This document shows positions 1-8,053 of a stretch of 64,000 bases of DNA, one piece after another. The notes below the pieces were generated by a model. That model saw nothing but the letters and a program-made list of their open reading frames with translations. It searched no databases and was not told where the DNA came from. The stretch is taken from positions 124,001-188,000 of the forward strand of contig NZ_BMTF01000002.1 of NCBI RefSeq assembly GCF_014649535.1, given 5' to 3'. Position 1 is the first letter of the stretch; the number at the start of each line of letters is the position of its first letter. A program made the translations under genes and the position numbers. This DNA is from Streptomyces gelaticus (GTDB taxonomy: Bacteria > Actinomycetota > Actinomycetes > Streptomycetales > Streptomycetaceae).

Positions 1-606
1 GCCGCGCTGATCGCCTTCGTACTGATCAAGACCAGCCCGAACCGGATGTCCAGGCTCGCCTGCATCGGCGCCAGCGAGCCCGGACCGGGGGACTCCTGCT
101 GGCAGGCGGTGCACGGAATCTATGCTCTGGCGTCCGGCGGATGGTTCGGTTCCGGGCTCGGTGCGAGTGTGGAAAAATGGGGCCAACTGCCTGAACCGCA
201 CACCGACTTCATTTTCGCCATCACGGGGGAGGAACTGGGGTTGGCGGGGACGCTGTCGGTACTCGCCCTCTTCGCGGCTCTAGGCTATGCGGGTATCCGC
301 GTGGCCGGACGCACGGAGGACCCCTTCGTGAGGTACGCCGCGGGAGGTGTGACCACCTGGATCACGGTGCAGGCCGTGATCAACATCGGTGCGGTGCTCG
401 GCCTGCTGCCGATCGCCGGTGTCCCGCTCCCGCTGTTCTCCTACGGAGGATCGGCCCTGCTGCCGACCATGTTCGCCGTCGGGCTGCTGATCGCGTTCGC
501 GCGAGAGGATCCCGCGGCGAAGGCGGCCCTGGCCGTGCGGAGGCCCGGGGTGAGATGGAAGACGATGAGACGGCGCGTCAAGAAGCGTCCGTCCGGAGAG
601 CGGTGA
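1..606 (+). CDS. ftsW: Cell division protein FtsW (3' part; gene begins before the window)
   Basis: Open from the first base, with no start inside the window; about 201 C-terminal residues are visible. SEDS-family polytopic membrane protein, the septal peptidoglycan glycosyltransferase that works with a class B PBP. Visible family signature: a loop GSGLGASVEKWGQLPEPHTD followed by FIFAITGEELG, then hydrophobic helices and the late FSYGGSALLPTMFAVGLL segment. The C-terminus is basic and cytoplasmic. It ends 6 nt before murG, as expected for the actinobacterial dcw cluster. RodA is a paralogue, but the position directly upstream of murG supports FtsW. Confidence 0.95.
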   Translation, partial: AALIAFVLIKTSPNRMSRLACIGASEPGPGDSCWQAVHGIYALASGGWFGSGLGASVEKWGQLPEPHTDFIFAITGEELGLAGTLSVLALFAALGYAGIRVAGRTEDPFVRYAAGGVTTWITVQAVINIGAVLGLLPIAGVPLPLFSYGGSALLPTMFAVGLLIAFAREDPAAKAALAVRRPGVRWKTMRRRVKKRPSGER

Positions 607-612
607 ATTTCG

Positions 613-1707
613 GTGCATGTCGTACTCGCCGGTGGGGGGACCGCCGGCCACATCGAGCCCGCGCTTGCCCTCGCGGACGCCCTGCGCAGGCAGGACCCGA
701 CCGTGGGAATCACTGCCCTCGGCACGGAGCGCGGACTCGAGACCAGGCTCGTACCCGAGCGGGGGTACGAACTCGCCCTGATCCCGGCCGTGCCGCTGCC
801 GCGCAAGCCCACCCCGGAACTGATCACCGTCCCGGGACGGCTGCGCGGCACCATCAAGGCCGCCGAGCAGGTCCTGGAGCGCACCAAGGCGGACTGCGTG
901 GTCGGCTTCGGCGGCTACGTCGCCCTGCCCGGCTACCTCGCCGCCAAGCGGGCCGGTGTGCCGATCGTCGTCCACGAGGCCAATGCCCGCCCCGGCCTGG
1001 CCAACAAGATCGGTTCGCGGTACGCCCACGGCGTCGCCGTCTCCACCCCCGACAGCAAGCTGCGCGGCGCCCGCTACATCGGCATCCCGCTGCGCCGCAC
1101 CATCGCCACCCTGGACCGGGCCCGGGTCCGCCCCGAGGCGCGTGCCGCCTTCGGCCTGGACCCCAACCTGCCGACGCTGCTGGTCTCCGGCGGCTCGCAG
1201 GGCGCCCGCCACCTCAACGAGGTGATCCAGCGGGTCGCCCCGCTGCTGCAGCGCTCGGGCATCCAGATCCTGCACGTGGTCGGACCGAAGAATGAATTGC
1301 CGCGCGTCGACAACATGCCCGGGATGCCGCCCTACATCCCGGTACCGTACGTGGACCGGATGGATCTCGCGTACGCCGCGGCCGACATGATGCTCTGCCG
1401 TGCCGGTGCGATGACCGTCGCCGAACTCTCCGCCGTCGGGCTCCCCGCCGCATACGTCCCGTTGCCCATCGGCAACGGCGAACAGCGGCTCAACGCCCAG
1501 CCGGTGGTCAACGCCGGCGGCGGTCTGCTGGTGGACGACGCGGCGCTCACCCCCGAGTGGGTGCAGGGCAACGTCCTCCCGGTGCTCGCGGATCCGCACC
1601 GGCTGTACGAGATGTCCCGCGCCGCCGCCGAGTTCGGCCGCCGGGACGCCGACGACCTGCTCGTCGGCATGGTGTACGAGGCGATTGCCGCACGCCGAGG
1701 CGCGTGA
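613..1707 (+). CDS. murG: UDP-GlcNAc:undecaprenyl-PP-MurNAc-pentapeptide GlcNAc transferase MurG
   Basis: 364 aa, GTG start, with GGAGAG about 12 nt upstream. Makes lipid II from lipid I on the inner face of the membrane. The N-terminal glycine-rich loop [18 protein letters not shown] is the family hallmark for membrane and acceptor binding. The C-terminal GT-B domain has [12 protein letters not shown] and the donor-binding region [18 protein letters not shown] near residues 260-280. Length matches the usual 350-370 aa. It sits between ftsW and ftsQ with no gap large enough for its own terminator, so it is probably co-transcribed. Confidence 0.97.
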   Translation: MHVVLAGGGTAGHIEPALALADALRRQDPTVGITALGTERGLETRLVPERGYELALIPAVPLPRKPTPELITVPGRLRGTIKAAEQVLERTKADCVVGFGGYVALPGYLAAKRAGVPIVVHEANARPGLANKIGSRYAHGVAVSTPDSKLRGARYIGIPLRRTIATLDRARVRPEARAAFGLDPNLPTLLVSGGSQGARHLNEVIQRVAPLLQRSGIQILHVVGPKNELPRVDNMPGMPPYIPVPYVDRMDLAYAAADMMLCRAGAMTVAELSAVGLPAAYVPLPIGNGEQRLNAQPVVNAGGGLLVDDAALTPEWVQGNVLPVLADPHRLYEMSRAAAEFGRRDADDLLVGMVYEAIAARRGA

Positions 1708-1757
1708 GGCGGACGGGTCCGGGGGCACCGCCCCCGGACCCGGCATAAGGAGCGAGC

Positions 1758-2552
1758 GTGGCCGGACCGACGACCGCCGAGCGCGGAACAGGGCAGCAGA
1801 AGGACTCCCCGGCCCGCCCGCCGCGCCCGGGCCCCGAAGGGCGCCGACTGCCCAGCCGCAGCACGCTGATCGTGATCGGCGTGCTGGTGCTGCTGCTCGC
1901 CTCGGGCGTCGCCTGGGCGCTCTACGGCTCCTCCTGGCTCCGGGCCGAACAGGTCAGGACCACCGGTGTCGACGTACTGACACCGGCCGAGGTGGAGGCC
2001 GCCGCGGCGGTCCCGATCGGGGCCCCGCTGATCTCCGTCGACACCGATGCCATCGCCGACCGATTGCGCCAGAAGTTGCCTCGTATCGATTCCGTGGATG
2101 TCGTACGGTCATGGCCGCACGGAATCGGACTTAAAGTGACGGAACGACAGCCGGTCCTGTTGGTGAAAAAGGGTGCAAAGTTCATTGAAGTGGACGCAAA
2201 AGGCGTGCATTTCGCAACGGTGGACAAATCGCCCGGACGCGTACCTCTGCTGGAACTGAAACCCGATCAGTCCGCCAGTCTGCGCCGCTTCGACAGTGAC
2301 CGGTTGGTGCGGGAAGCGGTCCGGGTCGCGGGCGATCTCCCGGGCGCGGTCGCCAAGGACACCGAGGTCGTACGGGTCACCTCGTACGACTCGATCTCCC
2401 TGGAGCTCACCCGGGGGCGCACGGTGATCTGGGGCAGTGGTGAAGGAGGTCCGGTGAAGGCGAAGGTGCTCACCGCTCTCATGAAAGCCGCGCCCAAAGC
2501 GGGACACTTCGACGTGAGTGCACCCACCGCCCCTGCCGCATCGGGCAGTTGA
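1758..2552 (+). CDS. ftsQ: Cell division protein FtsQ
   Basis: 264 aa, GTG start with AAGGAG about 6 nt upstream. Bitopic divisome protein: a Pro/Arg-rich cytoplasmic tail (about 1-35), one transmembrane helix (about 37-58, STLIVIGVLVLLLASGVAWA), then an extracellular POTRA domain starting at about residue 62 (LRAEQVRTTGVDVLTPAEVE) and the FtsQ domain. It follows murG after 50 nt. Bases about 2050-2260 inside the gene are clearly AT-richer than their surroundings (codons such as AAA, TTG and ATT). In other streptomycetes promoters serving ftsZ lie in or near the end of ftsQ, so this patch may have a regulatory role; that is inference. Confidence 0.95.
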   Translation: MAGPTTAERGTGQQKDSPARPPRPGPEGRRLPSRSTLIVIGVLVLLLASGVAWALYGSSWLRAEQVRTTGVDVLTPAEVEAAAAVPIGAPLISVDTDAIADRLRQKLPRIDSVDVVRSWPHGIGLKVTERQPVLLVKKGAKFIEVDAKGVHFATVDKSPGRVPLLELKPDQSASLRRFDSDRLVREAVRVAGDLPGAVAKDTEVVRVTSYDSISLELTRGRTVIWGSGEGGPVKAKVLTALMKAAPKAGHFDVSAPTAPAASGS

Positions 2553-2829
2553 CGCGTATTTGGCCTGGCCAGCACCCTGGTTGGTCAGCGCTACGGGTGA
2601 TCACATAGGGTGAAAAGAAAAACGGGAGGTTCGGCGTGTTCGTTGAACGTGCGCCACTTGTCGACTTAGTGTCCTGTTCGGAAGAGTCCATGAAGCAGAC
2701 ACACTGGTAACCCTAAACTTCAACGTTAGGGTTTGGGTCGGCATTTCGGACCGTCCCAATCGGCATCCGTCGTCGCGGCGGGACTACCGCTAAGCGACGA
2801 CACGTAACTCGAGGCGAGAGGCCTTCGAC
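2553..2829 (+). promoter_or_regulatory. ftsZ upstream regulatory region
   Basis: 277-bp gene-free stretch between ftsQ and ftsZ, AT-richer than the window. It contains GTGATCAC at 2597-2604, resembling BldD half-sites; two WhiA-type GACAC pentamers (2698-2702 on plus, 2669-2673 on minus); and a perfect 8-bp inverted repeat AACCCTAA/TTAGGGTT (2709-2716 and 2726-2733, 9-nt loop). Streptomyces ftsZ is known to have several promoters here, one of them sporulation-controlled, and to be a WhiA/BldD target. Assigning these particular sites is inference. Confidence 0.6.
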
Positions 2830-4047
2830 GTGGCAGCACCGCAGAACTACCTCGCAGTCATCAAGGTCATCGGTGTCGGCGGCGGTGGTGTCAATGCCAT
2901 CAACCGAATGATCGAGGTCGGTCTCAAGGGCGTCGAGTTCATCGCGATCAACACTGATGCGCAAGCCCTGTTGATGAGCGACGCCGACGTCAAGCTCGAC
3001 GTCGGCCGCGAACTCACCCGCGGCCTTGGCGCCGGCGCCAACCCGGCAGTCGGTCGCAAGGCGGCAGAGGACCACCGTGAGGAGATCGAGGAGGTCCTCA
3101 AGGGGGCCGACATGGTCTTCGTCACCGCCGGAGAGGGCGGCGGCACCGGCACCGGCGGCGCACCCGTCGTCGCCAACATCGCGCGCTCGCTCGGCGCCCT
3201 GACGATCGGCGTGGTCACCCGCCCGTTCACCTTCGAGGGCCGGCGACGTGCGAACCAGGCGGAGGACGGCATCGCCGAACTCCGCGAAGAGGTCGACACC
3301 CTCATCGTCATTCCCAACGACCGGCTGCTGTCCATCTCGGACCGCCAGGTCAGCGTGCTCGACGCCTTCAAGTCGGCCGACCAGGTCCTGCTCTCGGGTG
3401 TCCAGGGCATCACCGACCTCATCACGACCCCGGGTCTGATCAACCTCGACTTCGCCGACGTCAAGTCGGTCATGTCCGAGGCCGGATCGGCACTCATGGG
3501 CATCGGTTCGGCCCGCGGCGACGACCGCGCGGTGGCCGCCGCGGAGATGGCGATCTCCTCGCCGCTCCTGGAGGCGTCCATCGACGGCGCCCGCGGTGTC
3601 CTGCTCTCCATCTCCGGCGGCAGCGACCTCGGTCTCTTCGAGATCAACGAGGCCGCCCAGCTGGTGAGCGAGGCGGCGCACCCCGAGGCGAACATCATCT
3701 TCGGTGCGGTCATCGACGATGCGCTGGGCGACGAGGTACGCGTCACCGTGATCGCCGCAGGCTTCGACGGCGGGCAGCCGCCGGCCCGGCGCGAGAACGT
3801 CCTGGGCGCGAACTCCGCCAAGCGCGAGGAGCCCGCCGCGCCGGTCCGGACGCCCGAGCCCGTGCGTCAGAGCGGTGGACTGGGCTCCGTGCCCATCCGC
3901 GAGGAGCCGCCGGCCCAGGCGGATTCCGTACCGGTGGCGAGCGAGACCCACCTGCCGCCGGTCGCCGCGCCGCACGTTCCGCCGGCCCGTCCTGCGTACC
4001 AGGACTCGCAGGCCGAAGAGCTGGATGTTCCGGACTTCTTGAAGTGA
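2830..4047 (+). CDS. ftsZ: Cell division GTPase FtsZ
   Basis: 405 aa, GTG start preceded by CGAGGCGAGAGG. Bacterial tubulin that forms vegetative cross-wall rings and sporulation ladders. The N-terminus carries [15 protein letters not shown]. The tubulin signature [13 protein letters not shown] lies near residue 105, and the T7 loop has [12 protein letters not shown] near residue 205. The variable linker (about 315-390) is rich in Pro, Glu and Ala. The conserved C-terminal peptide ends DVPDFLK, the tip that binds SepF. The stop overlaps the start of the next gene by 4 nt. Confidence 0.99.
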   Translation: MAAPQNYLAVIKVIGVGGGGVNAINRMIEVGLKGVEFIAINTDAQALLMSDADVKLDVGRELTRGLGAGANPAVGRKAAEDHREEIEEVLKGADMVFVTAGEGGGTGTGGAPVVANIARSLGALTIGVVTRPFTFEGRRRANQAEDGIAELREEVDTLIVIPNDRLLSISDRQVSVLDAFKSADQVLLSGVQGITDLITTPGLINLDFADVKSVMSEAGSALMGIGSARGDDRAVAAAEMAISSPLLEASIDGARGVLLSISGGSDLGLFEINEAAQLVSEAAHPEANIIFGAVIDDALGDEVRVTVIAAGFDGGQPPARRENVLGANSAKREEPAAPVRTPEPVRQSGGLGSVPIREEPPAQADSVPVASETHLPPVAAPHVPPARPAYQDSQAEELDVPDFLK

Positions 4048-4784
4048 TAGCTCAGCACCACGCACGGTCCTCGGCAGGCGGCGCCCACTTCTCCTTCACC
4101 GACAGGTGGGGTGGAGTGAGCGCCGCTCCGTACGAGGAGCTCAACCTCGGCGGCGCGGTCGGAGACGACCCCGCCGCCGTTCTGGCCAATCGCGAACGTG
4201 CCGCCCGGGCCCTCGGTCTGGACCCCGCGCGGGTCGTCTGGATGAACCAGGTGCACGGACGGGACGTCGCGGTCGTCGAGGGCCCGTGGCCGGACGCTTC
4301 GGAGATCCCCGCGGTGGACGCGGTGGTGACCGCGCGGCGCGGTCTCCCGCTCGCCGTGCTCACCGCCGACTGCACCCCCGTACTCCTGGCCGACCCGGTC
4401 GCCGGGATCGTGGCCGCGGCGCACGCGGGCCGCCCGGGCCTGGTCGCCGGGGTCGTCCCCGCGGTGGTCGAGGCCATGGCCGGGCTCGGTGCCGACCCCT
4501 CCCGGATCGTCGCCCGCACCGGACCGGCGGTCTGCGGACGCTGCTACGAGGTCCCGGCCGACATGCGCGCCGAAGCCGCCCGGAGCGTCCCGGCCGCCTG
4601 GTCCGAAACCAGCTGGGGAACTCCGGCCGTGGACGTCACCGCCGGGGTCCATGCCCAGCTCGAAGCGCTCGGGGTCGAGGACCGGCAGGCCTCGCCGGTC
4701 TGCACGCTCGAATCGAGTGATCACTTCTCGTACCGCCGCGACCGCACCACCGGGCGGCTCGCCGGATATGTCTGGTTGGACTGA
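4044..4784 (+). CDS. pgeF: YlmD/PgeF-family laccase-domain protein (peptidoglycan editing factor)
   Basis: 246 aa, GTG start overlapping the ftsZ stop (GTGA). Multicopper-oxidase-like domain of the DUF152/YfiH family; the E. coli member (PgeF) clears wrongly built peptidoglycan precursors, and others act on purine nucleosides. The metal and active-site set is visible: QVHG near residue 71, ADC near 113 and AAHAGRPG near 132. It starts at once with an [11 protein letters not shown] motif. The position directly after ftsZ is conserved in actinobacteria and some Firmicutes. A direct role in division is not shown by the sequence. Confidence 0.9.
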   Translation: MIAQHHARSSAGGAHFSFTDRWGGVSAAPYEELNLGGAVGDDPAAVLANRERAARALGLDPARVVWMNQVHGRDVAVVEGPWPDASEIPAVDAVVTARRGLPLAVLTADCTPVLLADPVAGIVAAAHAGRPGLVAGVVPAVVEAMAGLGADPSRIVARTGPAVCGRCYEVPADMRAEAARSVPAAWSETSWGTPAVDVTAGVHAQLEALGVEDRQASPVCTLESSDHFSYRRDRTTGRLAGYVWLD

Positions 4785-4790
4785 TAGGGC

Positions 4791-5510
4791 ATGACGGACC
4801 GTAAGGCTCAACTCGCCGAAAATCTGGCACGGGTGGAGGAACGCATTGCTTCCGCCTGTGCCGCCGCCGGTCGCGCGCGGGAGGAGGTGACCCTCATCGT
4901 GGTCACCAAGACCTACCCCGCGAGCGATGTGCGGATTCTGCACGAACTGGGTGTACGTCATGTCGCGGAGAATCGTGACCAGGACGCGGCCCCCAAAGCA
5001 GCCGAATGTTCGGATCTGTCGCTCACATGGCACTTTGTCGGTCAATTGCAGACGAACAAGGTTCGTTCTGTGGCGGGTTATGCCGATGTCGTGCAGTCGG
5101 TGGACCGGGCCAGACTGGTCACGGCACTCTCGGCGGCCGCCGTGCGCGAGGGGCGTGAACTCGGCTGCCTCATCCAGGTCGCACTCGACGCGGAGAGCGG
5201 CGAGCGGGGTGACCGGGGCGGCGTCGCGCCGGACGGGATCGAGGAGTTGGCCGCCGCGGTCGAATCCGCGCCCGGGCTGCGGCTCGGCGGTCTGATGACC
5301 GTCGCACCGCTCGCCGGACCGTACGCGGGACGGCAACGGGCCGCCTTCGACCGGCTGATGGAATTCTCATCCCGCCTGCGCGGGAACCATCCAGCTGCGA
5401 ACATGGTCTCTGCAGGGATGAGTGCGGACCTCGAGGATGCGGTCGCGGCCGGAGCGACACATGTGCGCATCGGTACGGCGGTACTCGGAGTCCGACCCGG
5501 GCTCGGGTAA
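4791..5510 (+). CDS. ylmE: YggS/YlmE-family PLP homeostasis protein
   Basis: 239 aa, ATG, 6 nt after pgeF. Pyridoxal-phosphate-binding protein of the YggS/PROSC family, with an alanine-racemase-like TIM-barrel fold but no known enzyme activity; it maintains PLP supply. The PLP lysine lies in IVVTKTYPASDV (near residue 40). The family glutamine/asparagine region reads VRHVAENRDQDAAPKA, followed by WHFVGQLQTNK and, near the end, MSADLEDAVAAGATHVRIGTA. Codon use in its first third is less GC-biased than its neighbours. It is co-directional and almost contiguous with ftsZ-pgeF. Confidence 0.93.
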   Translation: MTDRKAQLAENLARVEERIASACAAAGRAREEVTLIVVTKTYPASDVRILHELGVRHVAENRDQDAAPKAAECSDLSLTWHFVGQLQTNKVRSVAGYADVVQSVDRARLVTALSAAAVREGRELGCLIQVALDAESGERGDRGGVAPDGIEELAAAVESAPGLRLGGLMTVAPLAGPYAGRQRAAFDRLMEFSSRLRGNHPAANMVSAGMSADLEDAVAAGATHVRIGTAVLGVRPGLG

Positions 5511-5636
5511 CGTCGCCAAGCAGGTCGGACCACAGCAGAAAATATGGTCATTCCCGCCTATGGCGGGCGGGCCTCAGTGGATCGCGGGGCACTTGGTGAC
5601 AGATGCCGATCCACCACAGAGCGGAGGACTCAGAGC

Positions 5637-6260
5637 ATGGCCGGCGCGATGCGCAAGATGGCGGTCTACCTCGGCCTCGTGGAGGACGATGGGTACGACG
5701 GTCCGGGGTTCGACCCCGACGACGAATTCGAACCCGAGCCGGAGCCGGAGCGCGACCGGCGGCGGCACCAGCCCGCGCATCAGGTGGAGCGGGACCGGGA
5801 ACGGGAGCGGGACGAACCGGTACGAGCGGTGCAGCCTCCCGCGCAGCGGGAGCCGGTTCAGATCCCGGTGGAAAGAGAACGACCCGCCCGGATCGCACCC
5901 GTGGCATCCATCACACCTGAACGTCCGAACATGGAGAAGAACGCACCGGTGATCATGCCCAAGGTCGTGTCCGAGCGGGAGCCCTACCGCATCACCACGC
6001 TGCACCCCAGGACCTACAACGAGGCCCGTACCATCGGGGAACACTTCCGCGAGGGCACTCCGGTGATCATGAATCTCACGGAGATGGACGATACGGACGC
6101 AAAGCGACTTGTCGACTTTGCCGCAGGACTCGTCTTCGGTCTCCATGGCAGCATTGAGCGCGTGACGCAGAAGGTGTTCCTGCTGTCGCCTGCTAACGTC
6201 GATGTCACGGCGGAGGACAAGGCCCGCATCGCTGAGGGCGGATTCTTCAACCAGAGCTGA
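5637..6260 (+). CDS. sepF: Cell division protein SepF
   Basis: 207 aa. ATG chosen at 5637 ([14 protein letters not shown]) because GGAGG lies 9 nt upstream and the amphipathic membrane-targeting helix begins there; the frame is open further upstream but without family similarity. Membrane anchor and FtsZ-tail partner in actinobacteria, which lack FtsA and ZipA. An acidic/basic disordered linker (about 20-100, repeated EPEPE and RDRE) precedes the SepF core (about 110-200), with [38 protein letters not shown] and [11 protein letters not shown]. The length is typical for Streptomyces. Confidence 0.96.
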   Translation: MAGAMRKMAVYLGLVEDDGYDGPGFDPDDEFEPEPEPERDRRRHQPAHQVERDRERERDEPVRAVQPPAQREPVQIPVERERPARIAPVASITPERPNMEKNAPVIMPKVVSEREPYRITTLHPRTYNEARTIGEHFREGTPVIMNLTEMDDTDAKRLVDFAAGLVFGLHGSIERVTQKVFLLSPANVDVTAEDKARIAEGGFFNQS

Positions 6261-6330
6261 GAACACGACACCGGGAACAACCCGGCCGCTGGGCCGGAGC
6301 TACGAGAGCCAGGGGAGAGGGAAGCGCGAA

Positions 6331-6615
6331 ATGGGCGTCGCACTGCAGGTTGTCTATATCGCGCTGATGTGTTTCCTCATCGTGCTGATCTTCCGGCTGG
6401 TCATGGACTACGTCTTCCAGTTCGCGCGTTCATGGCAGCCCGGCAAGCCGATGGTGGTCATACTTGAGGCCACCTACACTGTCACCGATCCACCGCTCAA
6501 GCTTCTGCGGCGGTTCATCCCGCCGCTGCGTCTCGGGGGCGTGGCACTCGACCTGTCCTTCTTCGTTCTGATGATCATCGTCTACATCCTGATCAACATC
6601 GTGATCAAGCTGTGA
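6331..6615 (+). CDS. YggT-family membrane protein
   Basis: 94 aa; ATG at 6331 preceded by GGGGAGAGGGAA. Small integral membrane protein with two hydrophobic segments (about 4-24 and 72-93), and between them the YggT-family signature TVTDPPLKLLRRFIPPLRLGG. It always travels with sepF and divIVA in actinobacteria and Firmicutes (YlmG), where it is linked to septum or nucleoid organisation. Its biochemical role is unknown. Confidence 0.9.
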   Translation: MGVALQVVYIALMCFLIVLIFRLVMDYVFQFARSWQPGKPMVVILEATYTVTDPPLKLLRRFIPPLRLGGVALDLSFFVLMIIVYILINIVIKL

Positions 6616-6664
6616 GCGATACGGTCTTGCCGACTGCCGACGACTACGTAGAGGTGAAGAAGAG

Positions 6665-7795
6665 ATGCCGCTGACTCCTGAGGACGTGCGGAACAAGCAG
6701 TTCACGACCGTCCGCCTCCGAGAAGGCTATGACGAGGACGAGGTCGATGCCTTCCTCGACGAGGTCGAGTCCGAGCTGACCCGCCTGCTCCGTGAGAACG
6801 AGGACCTGCGCGCGAAGCTGGCCGCCGCCACGCGTGCCGCCGCGCAGAACCAGCAGCAGGGCATGCGCAAGCCGGAGCCGCAGGACCGGCCCGGGGCACC
6901 TGTGCCCGCCGCCATATCGGGTCCGCCGGTCCAGCAGCAGCCCCCGCAGATGGGTCCGCCCCAGCTGCCCGGTGGTGCTCCGCAGCTGCCAGCCGGTCCC
7001 AGTGGTCACGGTCCTGGTCCCCAGGGCCAGCACGGGCCCGGTCCGCAGGGCCCGCACGGCCCCGGTCCGATGCAGGGCGGTCCCATGGGTGGACCGATGG
7101 GCGGCCCCATGGGCGGTCACGCCCCGCAGCAGCAGATGCAGCAGATGCAGCAGCCGCAGATGCAGCAGCCCGGTCAGGGCCCCGGCGGCGACAGCGCCGC
7201 CCGTGTCCTCTCGCTCGCGCAGCAGACCGCCGACCAGGCGATCGCGGAGGCCCGTTCCGAGGCCAACAAGATCGTCGGCGAGGCGCGCAGCCGTGCCGAG
7301 GGTCTGGAGCGGGACGCACGCGCCAAGGCGGACGCCCTGGAGCGGGACGCTCAGGAGAAGCACCGCGTGGCAATGGGCTCGCTGGAGTCGGCCCGCGCGA
7401 CGCTGGAGCGCAAGGTCGAGGATCTGCGTGGCTTCGAGCGTGAGTACCGGACCCGCCTGAAGTCCTACCTGGAGAGCCAGCTGCGTCAGCTGGAGACCCA
7501 GGCGGACGACTCGCTGGCTCCGCCGCGGACTCCCGCGACCGCGTCGCTGCCGCCGTCGCCCTCGCTGGCTCCGGCCGGTGCGGGTGCCATGGGCCACAGC
7601 ATGGGCGGCAACCACGGCAACCAGCCGATGGGCGGCAACCCGTCCATGGGCGGTGGGCCCTCGTACGGCGGCCAGCAGCAGATGTCGCCGGCGATGACCC
7701 AGCCGATGGCGCCGGTGCGGCCGCAGGCGCCGCAGCCGATGCAGCAGGCTCCTTCGCCGATGCGTGGGTTCCTGATCGACGAGGACGACAACTGA
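6665..7795 (+). CDS. divIVA: Polar growth determinant DivIVA
   Basis: 376 aa, ATG with GAAGAAGAG just upstream. Coiled-coil scaffold that marks hyphal tips and branch points and recruits the polarisome. The N-terminal DivIVA domain (about 1-60) reads MPLTPEDVRNKQFTTVRLRE with the FLDEVESELTRLL coiled coil. A long low-complexity Pro/Gln/Gly/Met insert (about 75-175) includes MGGPMGG-type repeats. The second coiled coil (about 180-285) is rich in Ala, Glu and Arg. The tail is Met/Gln/Pro-rich and ends FLIDEDDN. This two-coil arrangement is the Streptomyces form. Last gene of the division cluster, followed by a strong terminator. Confidence 0.97.
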   Translation: MPLTPEDVRNKQFTTVRLREGYDEDEVDAFLDEVESELTRLLRENEDLRAKLAAATRAAAQNQQQGMRKPEPQDRPGAPVPAAISGPPVQQQPPQMGPPQLPGGAPQLPAGPSGHGPGPQGQHGPGPQGPHGPGPMQGGPMGGPMGGPMGGHAPQQQMQQMQQPQMQQPGQGPGGDSAARVLSLAQQTADQAIAEARSEANKIVGEARSRAEGLERDARAKADALERDAQEKHRVAMGSLESARATLERKVEDLRGFEREYRTRLKSYLESQLRQLETQADDSLAPPRTPATASLPPSPSLAPAGAGAMGHSMGGNHGNQPMGGNPSMGGGPSYGGQQQMSPAMTQPMAPVRPQAPQPMQQAPSPMRGFLIDEDDN

Positions 7796-7836
7796 GCCGG
7801 GTGCGCGCGCTGAGCGCGTAGCCGTCGGCAGGCTGA

Positions 7837-7876
7837 GGGCCGGGCCCCGGGGTTTTCCCCGGGGCCCGGCCCTTTT
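7837..7876 (+). terminator. Rho-independent terminator of divIVA
   Basis: Perfect 16-bp GC stem (7837-7852 with 7857-7872), TTTT loop, followed directly by TTTT. Starts 41 nt after the divIVA stop. Confidence 0.9.
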
Positions 7877-7990
7877 GCTGTGCGCGCTGCGGGGCGTTGT
7901 GCGGGGGCGGGTGCTTGGGGGTGGGGCCGCTGCGCGGGCTGTCCCGAACCCGGGGCTCTGCCCGGACCCCGCTCCTCAATCGCGCGAGGG

Positions 7991-8050
7991 GCGACAAGAA
8001 GGAGGGCCCGCCCGGACCGCAGTGTCCGGGCGGGCCCTCCTTCTTGTCGC
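7991..8050. terminator. Long bidirectional terminator between divIVA and ileS
   Basis: Perfect 26-bp inverted repeat (7991-8016 with 8025-8050) and an 8-nt loop, 3 nt beyond the ileS stop. It lies between convergent genes and backs up the divIVA terminator at 7837. Confidence 0.85.
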
Positions 8051-8053
8051 GGG

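Noticed and set aside
7070..7170. Tandem repeats in divIVA (MGGPMGG and QQMQQ units)
   Set aside because: Codon-level repeats of the normal disordered insert of Streptomyces DivIVA, not a separate DNA element or CRISPR.
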